Assembly: GCA_022729855.1 (NCBI GenBank)
Contig: DZBG01000011.1
Span: 1 to 39,747 of the forward strand
Source: Bdellovibrio sp.
Lineage (GTDB): Bacteria > Bdellovibrionota > Bacteriovoracia > Bacteriovoracales > Bacteriovoracaceae
DNA length: 39,747 nucleotides
Reading direction: 5' to 3'
Part shown: one piece after another, positions 38,119 to 39,747 of the stretch
Layout of the letters: each line of letters opens with the position of its first letter
Position numbering within the stretch: position 1 is the first letter of the stretch
Notes under the pieces: model-generated
What the model was told of the DNA's origin: nothing
Databases searched by the model: none
Seen by the model: the letters and a program-made list of their open reading frames with translations, nothing else
Made by a program: the position numbers and the translations under genes

Positions 38119-39080
38119 GTGGATTTTTTCATCCAGTCAGGAATGTCTGAGACTTCGGACAAAATGCGATGATAAGATTCTAATCGAGAGAGGATCAATT
38201 GATCCGCTCTTTGGTTAGAATCAAGTCCCGCAAAAAAGCAGCCTTTTGTGCCTTCGTGATGTTGGCATGTTGAAAACTTGCACTTCGTTCCCCAGAGTTC
38301 AATATCTGGAAAACACTCCTTCAATTCATCAATGGTCATATCACTCAAAGACATAGATCTAATTCCTGGCGAATCAATAAGTGTGAATGGCCCTGTATCA
38401 ATGAGCTCGGCCCAAGTGGTAGTATGTGCACCTTTGCTACCTTTACCAAGAGCTCCGCTAAGAAGTTCCGTCTTTCCATGAGTAAGTTTACTAATGAGTC
38501 GACTTTTTCCTACACCAGATTGTCCAACCATAATGGCGGTTTTTCCGTTCAGTAAGGCCTCTAATTCATCCATCCCTTTTTCAAGATAGAGAGGTTTATA
38601 ATTTGAATTCTCAGATGAGACTTCAAAACTTTGAACTTCAAGTTCATTCAGCCTATCGGCCTCAAACTTCGGATCAAATTCACTTGTAAATAAATCCATT
38701 TTATTAAAGACCACAAGTGCGGGAATTCCCCAGTAGGCAGAGCGAGTGAGGTAGCGATCCACTAGGCCACGTTTATAGTCAGGCCTGCCAGCACTTCCCA
38801 CCACAACGATGACATCAATATTTGAAGCGATAACTTTCTTTTTTTGTTCCCGTGGTATGTTTCGAAACATACAGTTTTTTCGAGGCTCAACTTTATGAAT
38901 AACCCACTCATGGGCAGCATTTTGTGGAGGCTCAAGTTGGACATAATCACCCACAACCAAATGATCTTCTTTCAGAAGAGTGGCGAGGGCCGTGGCCACC
39001 ACAATTTCATCGGTTCCCGCTAACTTGCAGTCAAAGGTGCGCTTAGATGAGCGGAAAATACGTGCCGGCCGTAGGGACAT
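38115..39080 (-). CDS. rsgA: Ribosome small subunit-dependent GTPase A
   Basis: Circularly permuted GTPase that matures the 30S subunit. An N-terminal OB-type domain (about residues 1-80) is followed by a G4-like VVFNKMDL, then G1 VGQSGVGKSRL, G2 region TTTWAEL and G3 LIDSPGIRSM; the order G4-G1-G3 is the permuted one. The C-terminal zinc motif appears as CKFSTCQHHEGTKGC. Length 321 is typical. The ATG at 39080 is used; the ribosome site is weak. Confidence 0.95.
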   Translation of the reverse strand: MSLRPARIFRSSKRTFDCKLAGTDEIVVATALATLLKEDHLVVGDYVQLEPPQNAAHEWVIHKVEPRKNCMFRNIPREQKKKVIASNIDVIVVVGSAGRPDYKRGLVDRYLTRSAYWGIPALVVFNKMDLFTSEFDPKFEADRLNELEVQSFEVSSENSNYKPLYLEKGMDELEALLNGKTAIMVGQSGVGKSRLISKLTHGKTELLSGALGKGSKGAHTTTWAELIDTGPFTLIDSPGIRSMSLSDMTIDELKECFPDIELWGTKCKFSTCQHHEGTKGCFFAGLDSNQRADQLILSRLESYHRILSEVSDIPDWMKKST

Positions 39081-39144
39081 TAAAGTTAAACCTTTTAGGG
39101 GGAGAGTTATCTCCCAAACTTACCATAAAAAGCGGTAACTTACA

Positions 39145-39173
39145 TTGACAACTGGGCTTTGTCTGGTTAAATT
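39145..39173 (+). promoter_or_regulatory. Promoter of the tRNA-Arg gene
   Basis: TTGACA (39145-39150), 17-nt spacer, TAAATT (39168-39173), giving a start near 39180 and a precursor leader of about 60 nt before the tRNA. Confidence 0.6.
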
Positions 39174-39242
39174 CTTCAGTCTATATATGACTCAGGCTGA
39201 ACTCCTTGGAATCACGGATCTTAAAGTTGGAAGTTATTAAGT

Positions 39243-39319
39243 GCACCGGTAGCTCAGTTGGATAGAGCAACCGATTTCTAATCGGTAGGTCACAGGTTCG
39301 ACTCCTGTCCAGTGCGCCA
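39243..39319 (+). tRNA. tRNA-Arg (anticodon TCT)
   Basis: Full cloverleaf with encoded CCA (39317-39319). Anticodon stem CCGAT/ATCGG holds loop TTTCTAA, anticodon TCT, which reads AGA. D arm GCTC...GAGC and T arm ACAGG/CCTGT with TTCGACT loop are normal. The acceptor stem GCACCGG / CCAGTGC has one C-A mismatch at pair 5-68. The 3' 30 bases are also the antisense end of the recombinase gene. Confidence 0.95.
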
Positions 39320-39747
39320 TTTTAAATCTACGCTCATTTCCTTCAACAAAGCGAAAGGCTTTTTCAAATCATATCGAACGTTTGTACCATTCAAAGTCGG
39401 GTTCGATAGTATCATCTCCAAAACTTTCTTACGCTCCTCTGGTGATTGAGTAATCCACAATGATTTCGCATGAATGGCGAGTTCGATAACGGATTTACAA
39501 GTTTCATAAACTGAATCAGTGAGACTTCTTTGAAGAGCACGAAGTTGTCTCAAGAGTTCATCTTGTTCACCTCTAATTCGCTCCTGCTGTCGCTTAAAAG
39601 ATTCAGGAGTGAGAAGCCCATCATGGTACATATCAATGATTCGGTCTTCACGGGCACGAAGTATTTTTTGCTCATCCAAAAGAAGGTCAATTTGCTCCTT
39701 TAAGAAAGCAAGTGACATTAGAATATTTTTCTCCCTGTCCCCCTTTA
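39290..39747 (-). CDS. Serine recombinase (large), C-terminal part; continues past window
   Basis: Coiled-coil and tail of a large serine recombinase: LLLDEQKILRAREDRIIDMY, DGLLTPESFKRQQERI, then SPEERKKVLEMILSNPTLNG and KPFALLKEM, all typical of the region after the zinc-ribbon domain. The frame stays open beyond the ATG at 39718 to the window edge, so this is the 3' end of a longer gene, not a 142-residue protein. Its last nine codons (WRTGQESNL) and stop are the complement of the tRNA-Arg 3' half, so the integration crossover probably created this tail. It is the likely integrase of an element extending to the right. Confidence 0.85.
   Translation of the reverse strand, partial: KGDREKNILMSLAFLKEQIDLLLDEQKILRAREDRIIDMYHDGLLTPESFKRQQERIRGEQDELLRQLRALQRSLTDSVYETCKSVIELAIHAKSLWITQSPEERKKVLEMILSNPTLNGTNVRYDLKKPFALLKEMSVDLKWRTGQESNL

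Noticed and set aside
39290-39718. Treating the recombinase ORF as a complete 142-residue gene
   Set aside because: The frame is open upstream of the ATG to the window edge and the sequence matches only the C-terminal region of large serine recombinases.
1-39747. CRISPR array, rRNA genes or insertion sequences
   Set aside because: No regularly spaced repeats, rRNA-like sequence or transposase frame was seen on either strand.

Overview
The window reads as a compact, AT-leaning chromosomal segment of a Gram-negative bacterium. It holds a Kdo (LPS inner-core sugar) pathway, a TolC-type outer-membrane channel, a secretin, lipoproteins and many signal-peptide-bearing proteins. Gene content (Q-module nuo operon, reduced Tad-type pilus locus, many lineage-specific envelope proteins) suggests Bdellovibrionota, perhaps a Bacteriovorax/Peredibacter-like organism. 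That placement is an inference from gene style, not a proven identity. Nearly every base is coding; no gene-free stretch exceeds about 300 bases.

Layout. 1-2.8 kb: two envelope proteins of unknown function on the minus strand, then a divergent secreted HExxH metallopeptidase. 2.8-5.7 kb: nuoB-nuoC-nuoD-nuoI, exactly the quinone-reducing module of respiratory complex I, with its own promoter and terminator. 5.7-7.3 kb: minus-strand operon of a secreted N-acetylmuramoyl-L-alanine amidase and two small envelope proteins. 7.4-11.9 kb: a DUF962 membrane protein, then a minus-strand operon of a small unknown protein, an RlmI-like rRNA methyltransferase and a three-gene ABC-2 exporter. 11.9-14.5 kb: a TadB/TadC-like membrane protein and the ABC-F translation factor EttA. 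14.5-15.1 kb: a HigBA-type toxin-antitoxin pair with a near-consensus promoter. 15.2-19.6 kb: a reduced Tad/Flp pilus cluster (Flp pilin, several small pilin-like or anchored proteins, secretin, CpaF/TadA ATPase), interrupted on the opposite strand by a 42-codon gene for a very basic protein. 19.7-24.3 kb: a SPOR-domain protein, purB, an outer-membrane barrel-like protein, a TolC homologue and a small periplasmic protein. 24.4-28.7 kb: kdsB-pyrG-kdsA-kdsC plus a membrane protein, a coherent CMP-Kdo operon in which pyrG makes the CTP used by KdsB. 28.7-31.9 kb: Sua5-type threonylcarbamoyl-AMP synthase behind a 727-residue exported protein. 32-39.1 kb: DUF493 protein, gpsA, DsbD/ScsB-like reductant conduit, a BtuF-like protein without signal peptide, an exported small-heat-shock-like protein, an exported unknown, a small lipoprotein and rsgA. 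39.2-39.7 kb: tRNA-Arg(UCU), whose 3' half is also the antisense end of a serine recombinase gene that runs off the window. This looks like the left edge of an integrated element.

Two window-wide patterns stand out. First, several transcription-unit-leading genes lack a Shine-Dalgarno and have a -10-like hexamer ending 6-7 nt before the ATG, several with a credible -35. This predicts leaderless mRNAs, including one pair of interlocked divergent promoters at 11.85 kb. Second, convergent genes abut or overlap by up to four bases at five junctions. The most interesting loci for follow-up are the leaderless-promoter set, the tRNA/serine-recombinase junction, the reduced Tad cluster with its antisense basic mini-protein, and the exported Hsp20-like protein.
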